Part shown: piece by piece, positions 1 to 10,271 of the stretch
How the letters are laid out: each line of letters starts with the position of its first letter
How positions within the stretch are numbered: the first letter of the stretch is position 1
From: Agrypnia vestita
Taxonomy: Eukaryota > Arthropoda > Insecta > Trichoptera > Phryganeidae
Direction of reading: 5' to 3'
NCBI GenBank assembly: GCA_016648135.1
Contig: JADDOH010000156.1
Span: 1-64,000, forward strand
DNA: 64,000 nucleotides
Made by a program: the position numbers and the translations under genes
Notes under the pieces: model-generated
The model's input: the letters and a program-made list of their open reading frames with translations, nothing else
Told to the model about the DNA's origin: nothing
Databases searched by the model: none

Positions 1-108
1 CCTGTGCAGGGAGCGACCATCGCGCGTGCTGTGTGGAATCGTCCTTGTGGATCTGGTAGGATTAATGGGCTGAAGCGATAGCTGTTGCTCTTAGCTGGTG
101 CGGAGCGT

Positions 109-890
109 CTACTTTTCCTTTTCCTTATCCTGCTTCTCCTTCTCGGCAGCTAGCTCCTTCTCCCTCTTTTCGTGTTGTTGCTGGAGCTGGGCGGGGAGAG
201 CTTTCAAGATGGCGTGTACCTGTGAAAAATATTCAAAAATAAATATGTATGTGTTCACATTGCACTTACGAGGTCATGTTATTAGATTTATTTTGAAATT
301 ATTTTGTAAGAGTTAACACTTTTACACACAACGGAACTGAAATGGAACGAACAATACGTATTACAAAACAAAAACTATACGGAATGAGCACCTAACCTTT
401 TTAAAAACCCAAAAAAACTAGATGAAAGAACTCATTTTATGTTGTGAAACAAGAAACAAGTAACAATTGACAGCTTGAGTTCCATAGAAAAAATAATTTG
501 AGAACTCAACAAATCCGTTCATTCAATGTAAGGGGAATCCCCGATAATAAAGATGTGTTCGGATACACTGTGCACAGCCAAACCGTAATTTGCGTTGCGT
601 TCAGTTATAAATAGTTTGTTTTTAATATTCGTGATGATATTCGGCGAATACGATTATTCGTATTCGTTGCATCACTAATTTTTATTTTCTTCAATCAGTT
701 GTTCGATCTTACCTCTTCAGCGACAGCCATGAGCACAAATTCAAACTGCTGCTTGGTGGTGACCATGTGCGGGCGCTGGTCCCTGATGTGCTCCAGGGTG
801 GCTGCGATGTCGATCTCCTTGGCCCCCTTGGCCATCCGGTTCAGGACCATGTCGATCAGGCAGTACGTCCCGGTGCGTCCGGCGCCGTCA
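109..890 (-). CDS. IA-2: IA-2/PTPRN terminal exons, inverted second copy (left arm)
   Basis: Mirror image of the right copy: penultimate coding exon at 713-890 and last coding exon at 109-219 (stop at 109-111), both on the minus strand with intact AG acceptors, GT donor and reading frame. No disabling change is visible. The antisense translations through both exons are the same in the two arms, so the coding sequence appears identical although the introns differ. No upstream IA-2 exon lies to its right, between here and GLOD4, so this copy seems cut off from the rest of the gene. It may be a non-functional partial duplicate inside an IA-2 intron, or an assembly artefact. Confidence 0.85.
262..677 (+). 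mobile_element. Truncated hAT element filling the last IA-2 intron (left copy)
   Basis: Left-arm mirror of the hAT fragment at 4736-5150, ending in GTATTCGTTGCATCACTA at ~677. It differs from the right copy by a few substitutions and a short indel near 455-465. Confidence 0.72.
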
Positions 891-1370
891 CTGTTATTTG
901 GAGTAACCGGTTATTTTAGCCGGCACAACATGGTAGTAAGCAAAATCGTATCAGTTCAATCAAGATGTATTATAGATGTCTCACAGTGGCGAAGCTATGA
1001 TTTTTTATAAAATTGGAATAATTATCAGGCATATTCTAGTGTATAATATATGTTAATAAATCGGATGAATGCCATGTAGGTAAACATAAAAAGAATATTG
1101 CTCCATACTCTAGTTAAAATACATAAGTTTCATTACCAGCGGCGACATCTATATAATGTTTTACGGGAATGACAATTCTCAACAATAGATGGCGATATAG
1201 TTTGAATCGAATAAAGGGAAGCGAGGTACATAAATACCAAATAATAAACAATTTTCCAACGTTTTTTTTTTGTCAATTGATCACTTAAACCAGCCAACGA
1301 CAGGCTGCAAGCCCTATAAACACCCAAAAAGACCTTCATAGCTTCGTTTCTGTGGGACATGTATAATATA

Positions 1371-1762
1371 CAGGGTGTACCAGAGCTAGCAGCAGAAACT
1401 TGGCCGGTACATTCCTGTCTATGTTATAAGTCTAAAATGTGCAAGCAACCATGACCTAAATATCAATATGCAATATCAAAGTTTGCATTTTTTTTCAATA
1501 TTTTTCAATTAATTTTTGCAAAAAGTTATCATTACAGTAACTCATATTGATTATGAAAAATTCTTTCGCTTTAATACAAGTCGAATAAAATGATAAAAAA
1601 TTGAAAAAAGTCTTTTTACAAGGTTTTAATCATTTTATTTAGTCAAAATATTGAACATTAAAATAAAAGTTTCGAATCTCTGTGTGTTAAAACATTTTCG
1701 ACATGAAATTCAGGCGGGATTTCTACCTGTAAAGCATTGTGGATTGGCTCTGATACACCCTG
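1371..1762. mobile_element. Foldback element, CAGGGTGTACC-type ends (left arm copy)
   Basis: Bounded by CAGGGTGTACCAGAGC and its near-inverse ending GGCTCTGATACACCCTG. The interior carries the A/T-rich arm motif shared with other foldbacks in the window (TTTGCATTTTTTTTCAATAT; ATCATTACAGTAACTCAT). The palindrome mirror copy is at 3650-4042. No protein is encoded. Confidence 0.7.
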
Positions 1763-1793
1763 CATAAAATATATTCGTATGTATAATATACGT

Positions 1794-2310
1794 TACAGTG
1801 AATTCGTATTTCTAGTGAGTCTATATTTTCACTAGTAGAAATATATTATACCCGGTCAGGGAGTGAAAACATGTCAATCAATGAATTTACAGATTCACTG
1901 CGCAGCATCGGTGAAACTATATTTTGTCCACGAATGCACGCTTTCTCAAAGGTTAGGTTAGGTTAATAATATTCGGTATATAATTTTGATATGCGCAGAA
2001 GAAATGAGTGATGCAGTAAGAACCTTTTTCACGCGATAACTTAAATCTTAAATTGTTATTCTAAGATGTCAATCTCAATCCATCTGTCATGATATGTCAA
2101 ATTCAATTTTAATGACAGTTAGTAGTAAGTAAGTATGACGGTTCGGAAACCAATATAATTTCACTAGTACGGTTAATAGGTATTTTTAACAGATTTGTAT
2201 TAATTTATATTGTTGAAAATCTGCTTGGATATGATAAGAATGACCTTGAATATAATTTCACTAAAATTCCAGTGAAAATAAAGACTCACCAGAAATACAG
2301 ATTCACTGTA
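1794..2310. mobile_element. TACAGTGAAT-type MITE (left arm copy)
   Basis: A ~517-base element with inverted ends TACAGTGAATTCGTATTTCT and AGAAATACAGATTCACTGTA. It sits in a TA-rich site, which fits a Tc1/mariner-like TA duplication. The mirror copy is at 3102-3618, and a disrupted third copy lies at 49868-51445 in an SMPD4 intron. Inside is a short TTAGG-like run (AAGGTTAGGTTAGGTTAA, near 1949-1966). No open frame. Confidence 0.7.
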
Positions 2311-2318
2311 ATATATTT

Positions 2319-3093
2319 ACAGGTGTCTCATAGCTAGTTGCAAAAACTTCGGGGGAGTTTTCTTCATACTATGTATGAAATGTCAACAGTTAAGGAGAAA
2401 AGCGACAATCTTGCACTTTTTCAATATTTCTGACCTTGACTGAATTTTAAGTACTTATATAACGAACAGCTTTATTGCTTTATGCGATGCACGCGCCCGA
2501 TATGAACACATTGACACATATATCAATTTAATTATCTTATCTAGTCTCATTTATACGAGGTTTTTAAGTTTTATTTTTATCTTTGCCAATCTTATCTTTT
2601 CGAAATTCTCATACAACTAAAACTCTAACTATACCAAAACTAAAGATCCTATAAGGTACCATTATGCTTTAATTAATGAATTACTTATCTTGTTACTATT
2701 ATGATATACTTATTATGGTACTTGTTATAATTCATATAAAGTACTATATAAAGCATAATGGTACCTTATGACTTTAGTTGTAGTTCGAGTTTTAGTTGTA
2801 TGAGAATTTCGAAAAGATAAGATTGGCAAAGATAAAAATAAAACTTAAAAACCTCGTATAAATGAGACTAGATAAGATAATTAAATTGATATATGTGTCA
2901 ATGTGTTCATATCGGGCGCGTGCATCGCATAAAGCAATAAAGCTGTTCGTTATATAAGTACTTAAAATTCAGTCAAGGTCAGAAATATTGAAAAAGTGCA
3001 AGATTGTCGCTTTTCTCCTTAACTGTTGACATTTCATACATGGTATGAAGAAAACTCCCCCGAAGTTTTTGCAACTAGCTATGAGACACCTGT
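2319..3093. mobile_element. Foldback element forming the centre of the IA-2 palindrome
   Basis: The ends are ACAGGTGTCTCATAGC and its inverse GCTATGAGACACCTGT. The arms are ~350 bases each and the loop is the 77-base palindrome spacer (2672-2748). Relatives with the same ACAGGTGT/AGACACC ends and the arm word CTTCGGGGGAG occur at 54266-54785 and, degraded, at 60440-60650. The independent copies show that this is a foldback family in its own right and not simply a by-product of the large palindrome. Confidence 0.65.
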
Positions 3094-3101
3094 AAATATA
3101 T

Positions 3102-3618
3102 TACAGTGAATCTGTATTTCTGGTGAGTCTTTATTTTCACTGGAATTTTAGTGAAATTATATTCAAGGTCATTCTTATCATATCCAAGCAGATTTTCAAC
3201 AATATAAATTAATACAAATCTGTTAAAAATACCTATTAACCGTACTAGTGAAATTATATTGGTTTCCGAACCGTCATACTTACTTACTACTAACTGTCAT
3301 TAAAATTGAATTTGACATATCATGACAGATGGATTGAGATTGACATCTTAGAATAACAATTTAAGATTTAAGTTATCGCGTGAAAAAGGTTCTTACTGCA
3401 TCACTCATTTCTTCTGCGCATATCAAAATTATATACCGAATATTATTAACCTAACCTAACCTTTGAGAAAGCGTGCATTCGTGGACAAAATATAGTTTCA
3501 CCGATGCTGCGCAGTGAATCTGTAAATTCATTGATTGACATGTTTTCACTCCCTGACCGGGTATAATATATTTCTACTAGTGAAAATATAGACTCACTAG
3601 AAATACGAATTCACTGTA
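3102..3618. mobile_element. TACAGTGAAT-type MITE (right arm copy)
   Basis: Reverse-complement copy of 1794-2310, including the TTAGG-like run on the other strand (near 3447-3464). The ends read TACAGTGAATCTGTATTTCT and GAAATACGAATTCACTGTA. Confidence 0.7.
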
Positions 3619-3649
3619 ACGTATATTATACATACGAATATATTTTATG

Positions 3650-4042
3650 CAGGGTGTATCAGAGCCAATCCACAATGCTTTACAGGTAGAAATCCCGCCT
3701 GAATTTCATGTCGAAAATGTTTCAACACACAGAGATACGAAACTTTTATTTTAATTTTCAATATTTTGACTAAATAAAATGATATAAACCTTGTAAAAAG
3801 ACTTTTTTTCAATTTTTTATCATTTTATTCGACTTGTATTAAAGCGAAAGAATTTTTCATAATCAATATGAGTTACTGTAATGATAAATTTTTGCAAAAA
3901 TTAATTGAAAAATATTGAAAAAAAATGCAAACTTTGATATTGCATATTGATATTTAGGTCATGGTTGCTTGCACATTTTAGACTTATAACATAGACAGGA
4001 ATGTACCGGCCAAGTTTCTGCTGCTAGCTCTGGTACACCCTG
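3650..4042. mobile_element. Foldback element, CAGGGTGTACC-type ends (right arm copy)
   Basis: Mirror copy of 1371-1762 in the right palindrome arm, with a few substitutions and small deletions. The ends read CAGGGTGTATCAGAGCC and GAGCTAGC..GGTACACCCTG. Related copies occur at 16875-17262 and 51799-52846. Confidence 0.7.
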
Positions 4043-4522
4043 TATATTATACATGTCCCACAGAAACGAAGCTATGAAGGTCTTTTTTGGGTGTTTATAG
4101 GGCTTGCAGCCTGTCGTTGGCTGGTTTAAGTGATCAATTGACAAAAAATAACGTTGGAAAATTGTATATTATATGGTATATATGTACCTCGCTTCCCTTT
4201 ATTCGATTCAAACTATATTGCCATCTATTGTTGAGAATTGTCATTCCCGTAAAACATTATATAGATGTCGCCGCTGGTAATGAAACTTATGTATTTTAAC
4301 TAGAGTATGGAGCAATATTCTTTTTATGTTTACCTACATGGCATTCATCCGATTTATTAACATATATTATACACTAGAATATGCCTGATAATTATTCCAA
4401 CTTTATAAAAAATCATAGCTTCGCCACTGTGAGACATCTATAATACATCTTGATTGAACTGATACGATTTTGCTTACTACCATGTTGTGCCGGCTAAAAT
4501 AACCGGTTACTCCAAATAACAG

Positions 4523-5303
4523 TGACGGCGCCGGACGCACCGGGACGTACTGCCTGATCGACATGGTCCTGAACCGGATGGCCAAGGGGGCCAAGGAGAT
4601 CGACATCGCAGCCACCCTGGAGCACATCAGGGACCAGCGCCCGCACATGGTCACCACCAAGCAGCAGTTTGAATTTGTGCTCATGGCTGTCGCTGAAGAG
4701 GTAAGATCGAACAACTGATTGAAGAAAATAAAAATTAGTGATGCAACGAATACGAATATTCGTATTCGCCGAATATCATCACGAATATTAAAAACAAACT
4801 ATTTATAACTGAACGCAACGCAAATTACGATTTGGCTGTGCACAGTGTATCCGAACACATCTTTATTATCGGGGATTCCCCTTACATTGAATGAACGGAT
4901 TTGTTGAGTTCTCAAATTATTTTTTCTATGGAACTCAAGCTGTCAATTGTTACTTCTTCTTGTTTCACAGCATAAAATGAGTTCTTTCATCTAGTTTTTT
5001 TGGGTTTTTAAAAAGGTTAGGTGCTCATTCCATATAGTTTTTGTTTTGTAATACGTATTGTTCGTTCCATTTCATTTCCGTTGTGTGTAAAAGTGTTAAC
5101 TCTTATAAAATAATTTCAAAATAAATCTAATAACATGACCTCGTAAGTGCAATGTGAACACATACATATTTATTTTTGAATATTTTTCACAGGTACACGC
5201 CATCTTGAAAGCTCTCCCCGCCCAGCTCCAGCAACAACACGAAAAGAGGGAGAAGGAGCTAGCTGCCGAGAAGGAGAAGCAGGATAAGGAAAAGGAAAAG
5301 TAG
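4523..5303 (+). CDS. IA-2: IA-2/PTPRN-type receptor protein tyrosine pseudophosphatase, last two coding exons (right copy)
   Basis: Partial gene with exons 4523-4700 and 5193-5303 (TAG stop at 5301-5303). The first exon starts inside a split codon after a tttgcag-poor but valid AG acceptor (4521-4522) and ends at GAG|gtaaga. It encodes the phosphatase P-loop region [20 protein letters not shown] and then the conserved [19 protein letters not shown] stretch. The second exon encodes [12 protein letters not shown] followed by a highly charged Lys/Glu tail. This matches the C-terminal end of the phosphatase domain of IA-2 (PTPRN/phogrin), a dense-core vesicle membrane protein of neuroendocrine cells. 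The Asp in the P-loop, where active enzymes have Ala, marks this family as catalytically dead. Upstream exons are not in the window; if this copy is the working one they lie left of position 1. The 3'UTR runs downstream, with AATAAA near 5692. Confidence 0.9.
4736..5150 (-). mobile_element. Truncated hAT element filling the last IA-2 intron (right copy)
   Basis: Starts with the hAT-like end TAGTGATGCAACGAATAC and matches, in reverse orientation, the right-hand ~700 bases of the intact-ended hAT copy at 46842-47946, minus its internal insertion. The other end is missing. The match fades about 40 bases before the acceptor of the last exon, so nearly all of this 492-base intron is transposon. 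The mirrored copy spans about 262-677 in the left arm. Confidence 0.75.
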
Positions 5304-5720
5304 ACGCTCCGCACCAGCTAAGAGCAACAGCTATCGCTTCAGCCCATTAATCCTACCAGATCCACAAGGACGATTCCACACAGCACGCGCGATGGTCGCT
5401 CCCTGCACAGGTGTGCTCCAGGACACTCCCGGGGGCGGCCCTGGTGCGTGCTGCACGGGATCACTGACCCCACGCTAAATCTCTCCAACGAAAGCCACCA
5501 TGGGACACGGTATCTACGACTATAAGATTTACTCTGTAGAACATCAAATTTGTAAGCGAACACACCCAGTAGATTGCGTTGTTGCATTATTTATACAAAT
5601 GTGTTTATGATTATTATTTATTATTAATCAAGGTAAATATTGTACTGTGTTTGCATGTGACATTGACATATGAAAATGCAACAAAAAAATTAAATAAATG
5701 TGCACCGTTTTGAAAATATA
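5304..5720 (+). other. IA-2 3' untranslated region (right copy)
   Basis: This stretch follows the IA-2 stop codon. The first ~108 bases are shared with the left arm and the rest is unique to the right. An AATAAA hexamer sits at about 5692 in an A-rich context and is a plausible cleavage signal. No open frame here looks coding. Confidence 0.5.
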
Positions 5721-7689
5721 TTTTGTAGTAGTTTTACTATCTTGATGTAAATATGGACGGGGCGTTTGACAAGCACTGGTTAATGATGTTGTAAATGCAT
5801 TTATGACGTGGCAGCTAATAACTATATACTTATCTATATATTTATATCAACAATGTTGAAACACTATTATTTATCGAGTGTCGCATGCAAAATGCTATGG
5901 TTTCATTTGTTTTAGCGCTTCTTTTGCTGCGGATACGGAATAAACAATATACCTATCTTTTTTGAAGATTATAATTATATCATGTGACGAAAAATGAATG
6001 CGCAAGAGAAGAATTTGAGCTAAAAGTGATTTATTTTTGGCAAAGACAAAGTCTGTCTGGAAACAATTCATATCTCTTATTTTTGTGTCAAATTTTTCAC
6101 ACTTTTTATTTTTATAGCACAAATACGAATAGTTAAACAAACATATATTTTATAGACTTCAAGGCCTTTGAGTACAAGATGAAACATTTCAGTGTTGCCA
6201 ATATTATTATTCACGGACATGACATTTTCCCAAATCATTTCCCATCGCTTCGAGCTGTCGTCAACCGTGGTTTTCATTTAAAATCATACAGGTCAATTTA
6301 GCCGGCGGCTACATAATGATTTTATCGTAAGTTATAAACATACCTATATTATATAATATATATATAAATTTGAAATTATAATCGACATATTTACAATTTG
6401 CATGAAAAATATTTATACATGACTTAGGTACATAAAAACTAAAATTATATATTTTTAACGTATTTTTGCGGAAATTGTCTCTGCTGCATCCAGCCTCGCA
6501 GCATAGATCATTTCCGCCATAACTGTATTACAGATGATTATATTTTTATCGCTGTGTTAAATATTAAATATTATCCTTTACTTACGGTCTTGTTGAAACA
6601 TATTATTTATGGTATCATCTTTAAGTAATACGACTTCCAAATACACATATGAGACATCGCGTACCTCCAACCTACATTTCTATATCACGTATAATGAATT
6701 CTCTAAGAAATTAATTATTTACACATTAAAACAAAATATATGTATGTATACTTGTATTCTGAAAGAATAAACTTATAATGGAGACTTAAATATTTCCACA
6801 ATATCAGCCCTCTAAATGATGGAATCACTTTATATTTACTATGTGTACATGTCTAATTACCTACCAGTCTAATAATGTGTCCTATATTTATATTTATAAC
6901 AAAAAAAAATCTAGTCATACTGTAATCTATAACTACTCTAATTATAGGAAATTGGACACATTTAAACCCAAAAATCTATTATTGTATCTTTAGATAATAG
7001 TTAACTGTCAAGATTTATGTTGTATCAAGTATTTTAACTGAATAAAGAAATACATAGATGAAATCTGTTACAGCGTTTTATTTTCTTAAAATTACCATTT
7101 CAATGTTGGAAATTAATAAAGCACTAAGTGCCGGAATGTCCATTTTAAAATACAAGATAAAAATCGAATATAGTATTTTTGGCTCTTTATGTGCTATTTT
7201 ACAAAACTTTTCATTAATATTTTCAACACCTCACGTGAGATAGTTATTTTAATACTAAAAACTATAAAATACTAGTACGATATGTATTCCCATATAACTA
7301 GGAAATGGACACAGATAGGACTTCAGTACATTATTTAATGTATATAGTAGTAAGGTATATATAGGAGGTACTAATCTGTATACTCGTCTTAAAAAAAATA
7401 TTTTTGGCATTTAGTGTTTTATTCATTTCCAGTATTCATTTTATCTACATTTTTGAGATAGTTCGAAACCAGTTCCCTTTTGAAAAAAAATATTTTCTTG
7501 TAAAAATCATTCGTTGTAAAGACACCCTAGTACTCAAATACATTTACCATGACAGATTAGGTACAATAACTAATCGGGTAGAATATTTTTATATTGGACA
7601 AGAGACATTTAATTGCTTGATACGTATACACATAATACATATAAATATAGAATAAAATGTAGCAAGCCACTCGGCCACTACCTACCTCA
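5721..7689. other. Intergenic AT-rich DNA without a recognised gene
   Basis: Very AT-rich sequence with only short, low-complexity open frames. The one structured item seen is a compact hairpin at 6468-6517, listed separately. No transposon ends were recognised. Confidence 0.6.
6468..6517. repeat. Compact 20-bp-arm hairpin
   Basis: Left arm GCGGAAATTGTCTCTGCTGC and right arm GCAGCATAGATCATTTCCGC pair with three mismatches around a 10-base loop. It is GC-richer than its surroundings. It may be a small foldback repeat or a transcribed hairpin; the sequence alone does not decide. Confidence 0.55.
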
Positions 7690-7930
7690 CTAGCAGGGCG
7701 TGCAGTGAGAACAAAAAGCATGATTTATATTTGAACATATATTTAGGAAAAAAAATCGAAATTAAATATTTATCTGGCAGAATATTATGAAATATAAAAA
7801 TCTGAATATTACGTTAATTGTTGTGATAGGAATATTATAAGATATGTCTCCTATTTTGGTTTCTTTTCAAAATATATTCTTAGGAAAAAGTCACGCTTCT
7901 TGTTCTCACTGCACGCTCCTGGACTCGCTA
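7690..7930. mobile_element. Foldback MITE, GCGTGCAGTGAGAACAA ends
   Basis: Inverted ends: left GGGCGTGCAGTGAGAACA, right the inverse of GAGCGTGCAGTGAGAACAAG, both next to a CTAGC word. About 240 bases long with an AT-rich core and no open frame. Confidence 0.65.
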
Positions 7931-8221
7931 GATATATATATAAATACCTGTTCTGGGGTAGAGAGCCTTTTTTATCATCTTACCTACCGCCTTAGATCGA
8001 TATCTAATATTTATTTTTAATTAAAGTACGTACATTAAAAATCAAGAATAAATATTATTAAAAATATATTAAAGTGTCATTGCGAGATGTAAGAAAAAAA
8101 GGAAGAAAAAATGGACACAAATGCAAAGTTTTACATTTCTTATTCATATACAGCGTCATTCATATGGATGCACAAAAGAAAAGAATTATGTTACTTTTTA
8201 AAAATATTACGAGGATAAAGC

Positions 8222-8959
8222 CATGTATTCACTAGGGGACAAATTATCTCTCAACATCACGCGCGGCATAGAGTCTACGTGACGTTGCAACGTCGCGCAG
8301 TGTTTCGCGACGTCGCGCACAACATAGCGGTGCATTTTTACGTGCCGCGGAAACGTCGCCATGCGCACGGTACTCGAGCGAGCTCACGGGGACATCGGGC
8401 TGCTCGTCAGTATCACTTGGTACGTTTACAAGTGAATGCGCATGCGTTGTATCTACGCTGACATTAATGTGGGAAAACGAAATTATTGTTCTCCAATTCA
8501 TCGCCGTACAATTTTGTGGGACACTTCAAACCGATGTGAGGGCCAACAGCGTTCCTTAATATTGTCTTGCTTGGCTATGGAAGGCCCGATTATTTGTAAT
8601 AAATTGTCAAAATCAGTTGTTGTCATTCGAGTGAAATTGACAAAAGATCCGTCAGACATTCAAAGATCCATCCTTCTTTCTCTTTGCAGTAAATAATTTC
8701 GCACCTACCACCTTTTTCTCCTCTTACGTTTCGATAAACTCGTTAAAATAAATAGATACGCGGCTGTCATCCTAACCTCATCGAGCGGCAAATGTAAATA
8801 GATACGCAGCTGTCAGCATAACCTCATCGGGCGACAAGTGATATGCGAGTCCCGGTGTGTACACGTCAAATGACCGCATCATTGTCCCCGAAACATGAGC
8901 GTAGATGTTGATGCGACATGCCGCGCGGAATGTTTCGCGATTTCCCTAGTGAATACATG
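8222..8959 (-). mobile_element. Degraded PIF/Harbinger element with transposase remnant
   Basis: Bounded by inverted ends CATGTATTCACTAGGG and CCCTAGTGAATACATG. The minus strand at about 8500-8690 reads FVNFTRMTTTDFDNLLQIIG followed by PSIAKQD, the N-terminal signature of HARBI1-type PIF/Harbinger transposases (DDE_Tnp_4 family). The DDE catalytic part is absent, and the frame is broken elsewhere. GC-rich flanks carry CGCGACGTCGCG-like words. This is a deletion derivative that cannot move by itself. Confidence 0.75.
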
Positions 8960-9224
8960 ACTTAGTCGAGAAAGTAGAGAAATTGTTAGCTTTAATAAAT
9001 TTTGAAAATATTATTTTATACAATTAAGTATATAATATAACGGATTAATTACATATAACGAACACTCAGAATTGTGCTCTATATATAGTAGTGGCAACGT
9101 CCAACATTTTAAAAACTGTTTTATAATATAAGTAGTATCATAATACTTAAGTCGTAAACCAATGGAAATATTGAGTTAATAAATTACACCACAAACGACA
9201 GTGATGGTATTAAATCTTTAACAA

Positions 9225-9400
9225 ACTTAGAGCAACAAACGACAGTGATGGTTCAACAAACGTAGAGCGTGCATGAGAAGTTGTATGAATGTAGCCGAAG
9301 TGTGCCGAGATGAAGAATTCCATCCGAATCGCTTTATATCCTATCTGCCTACCCCTTCGGATAAATGGCGTTATGGTTCGTAAGTTAGAGTATGTGTTTA
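9225..9400 (+). pseudogene. Non-LTR retrotransposon C-terminal fragment
   Basis: Resembles the tail of the retrotransposon frame at 63415-63729: words matching ..CMRSCMNVAEV.. and a stop-proximal SAYP/YGV region, with similar DNA around TGTATGAATGTAG and CTGCCTACCCC. Short and frame-broken. Confidence 0.5.
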
Positions 9401-9884
9401 CGCTTATTAACAATGTTTAGTTATTTTGTAGTAGACTGATAGACATCCCTTTTTGGATAACAAATTATATTTTTGACATTGAAAAACAGATTTTAATTAA
9501 TCTAACGGCTACAGCCGAAATTATTTATTTAAACGGTTTGAAATAACCTTTTACAATACAATACAATATATAAAATACATTGATTATGTTTACTCCGTAC
9601 TGTTATAGTTTAATAATAATATTTAGGAGTTAGACAATATTGAGAATAAAGAGTTTATAATAGTCCGTAGGAAATAAATATGCGCATTATTTAAGAAATT
9701 TTGACATAATTTATACGAGATTGCTTTATTTACTGTTCGGTAATATTTTTGAAGAGGTTAGTTAAAGCAATTTTGTAAAAGATTACAGATTTTACGTTAA
9801 AACTGTCTACATTTTTGTACGTATTTCCATTTCTCAGAATTCTACAGAGCGGTGCATCATATTTTCATTACGAAGTTTTATATC

Positions 9885-10137
9885 GCCACGCCCTATCATT
9901 AATGTAGGATCTGCATTGTGTCGATTTTTTAATACATAAAAGTACCTACGTAAATGGCGTAATTAACATTCCCACGTTGGAAAAAATATTTATTTTAAAA
10001 TATTTACAGAGATAATTACGTCAACATTGTCGGTAGTAGCGTTTGTGTCCATTCAATAATGTTCATAATTTATTGAAACTTCTCTCCTGTAAAGTTGCAC
10101 ATAACATGTAGATCCTACATTAATGATAGGACGTAGC
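9885..10137. mobile_element. MITE with CCCTATCATTAATGTAGGATCT ends
   Basis: The 20-base-plus inverted ends at 9891-9912 and 10110-10130 are almost perfectly complementary (core TATCATTAATGTAGGATC). It is about 250 bases long and has no coding content. Confidence 0.7.
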
Positions 10138-10271
10138 AATATTTTTATATCATTTGAAAAATCAAATGAAAAAAATTGGGTAACTACATGTACGCGCGCA
10201 TGCGCATTCTGTCCAGCTATAGAACACAAACGAGAATTTCCCTCGATGACAGTTCTGTATTAACGGATAGA

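Larger units (their letters stand above)
1..5411. repeat. ~5.4-kb palindrome (inverted duplication) carrying IA-2 terminal exons
   Basis: Bases 1-2671 are the reverse complement of about 2749-5411, with a 77-base spacer at 2672-2748. Position 1 pairs with 5411, the stop codon at 109-111 with 5301-5303, and the exon at 713-890 with 4523-4700. The arms are not identical. Substitutions and small indels occur in the introns, for example around 310 versus 5105, 460 versus 4955, 1220-1270 versus 4145-4190, and near the centre. The two coding exons look identical. The left arm continues past the window edge, so its full length is unknown. Each arm contains, from outside in: IA-2 3'UTR, last exon, a truncated hAT copy, the penultimate exon, intron sequence, and three foldback or MITE elements. 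It could be a true genomic palindrome or two haplotypes joined head to head by the assembler. Confidence 0.93.

Noticed and set aside
98..316. 72-codon plus-strand frame over the IA-2 last exon (mirror at 5096-5314)
   Set aside because: It is antisense to the real coding exon and exists only because that exon is open on both strands.
699..1010. 103-codon plus-strand frame over the IA-2 penultimate exon (mirror at 4403-4714)
   Set aside because: Antisense shadow of the phosphatase exon; the opposite strand matches IA-2 with proper splice sites.
1949..1966. Telomere (TTAGG) array
   Set aside because: Only about three units inside a MITE copy, mirrored in the other arm; not a telomeric tract.
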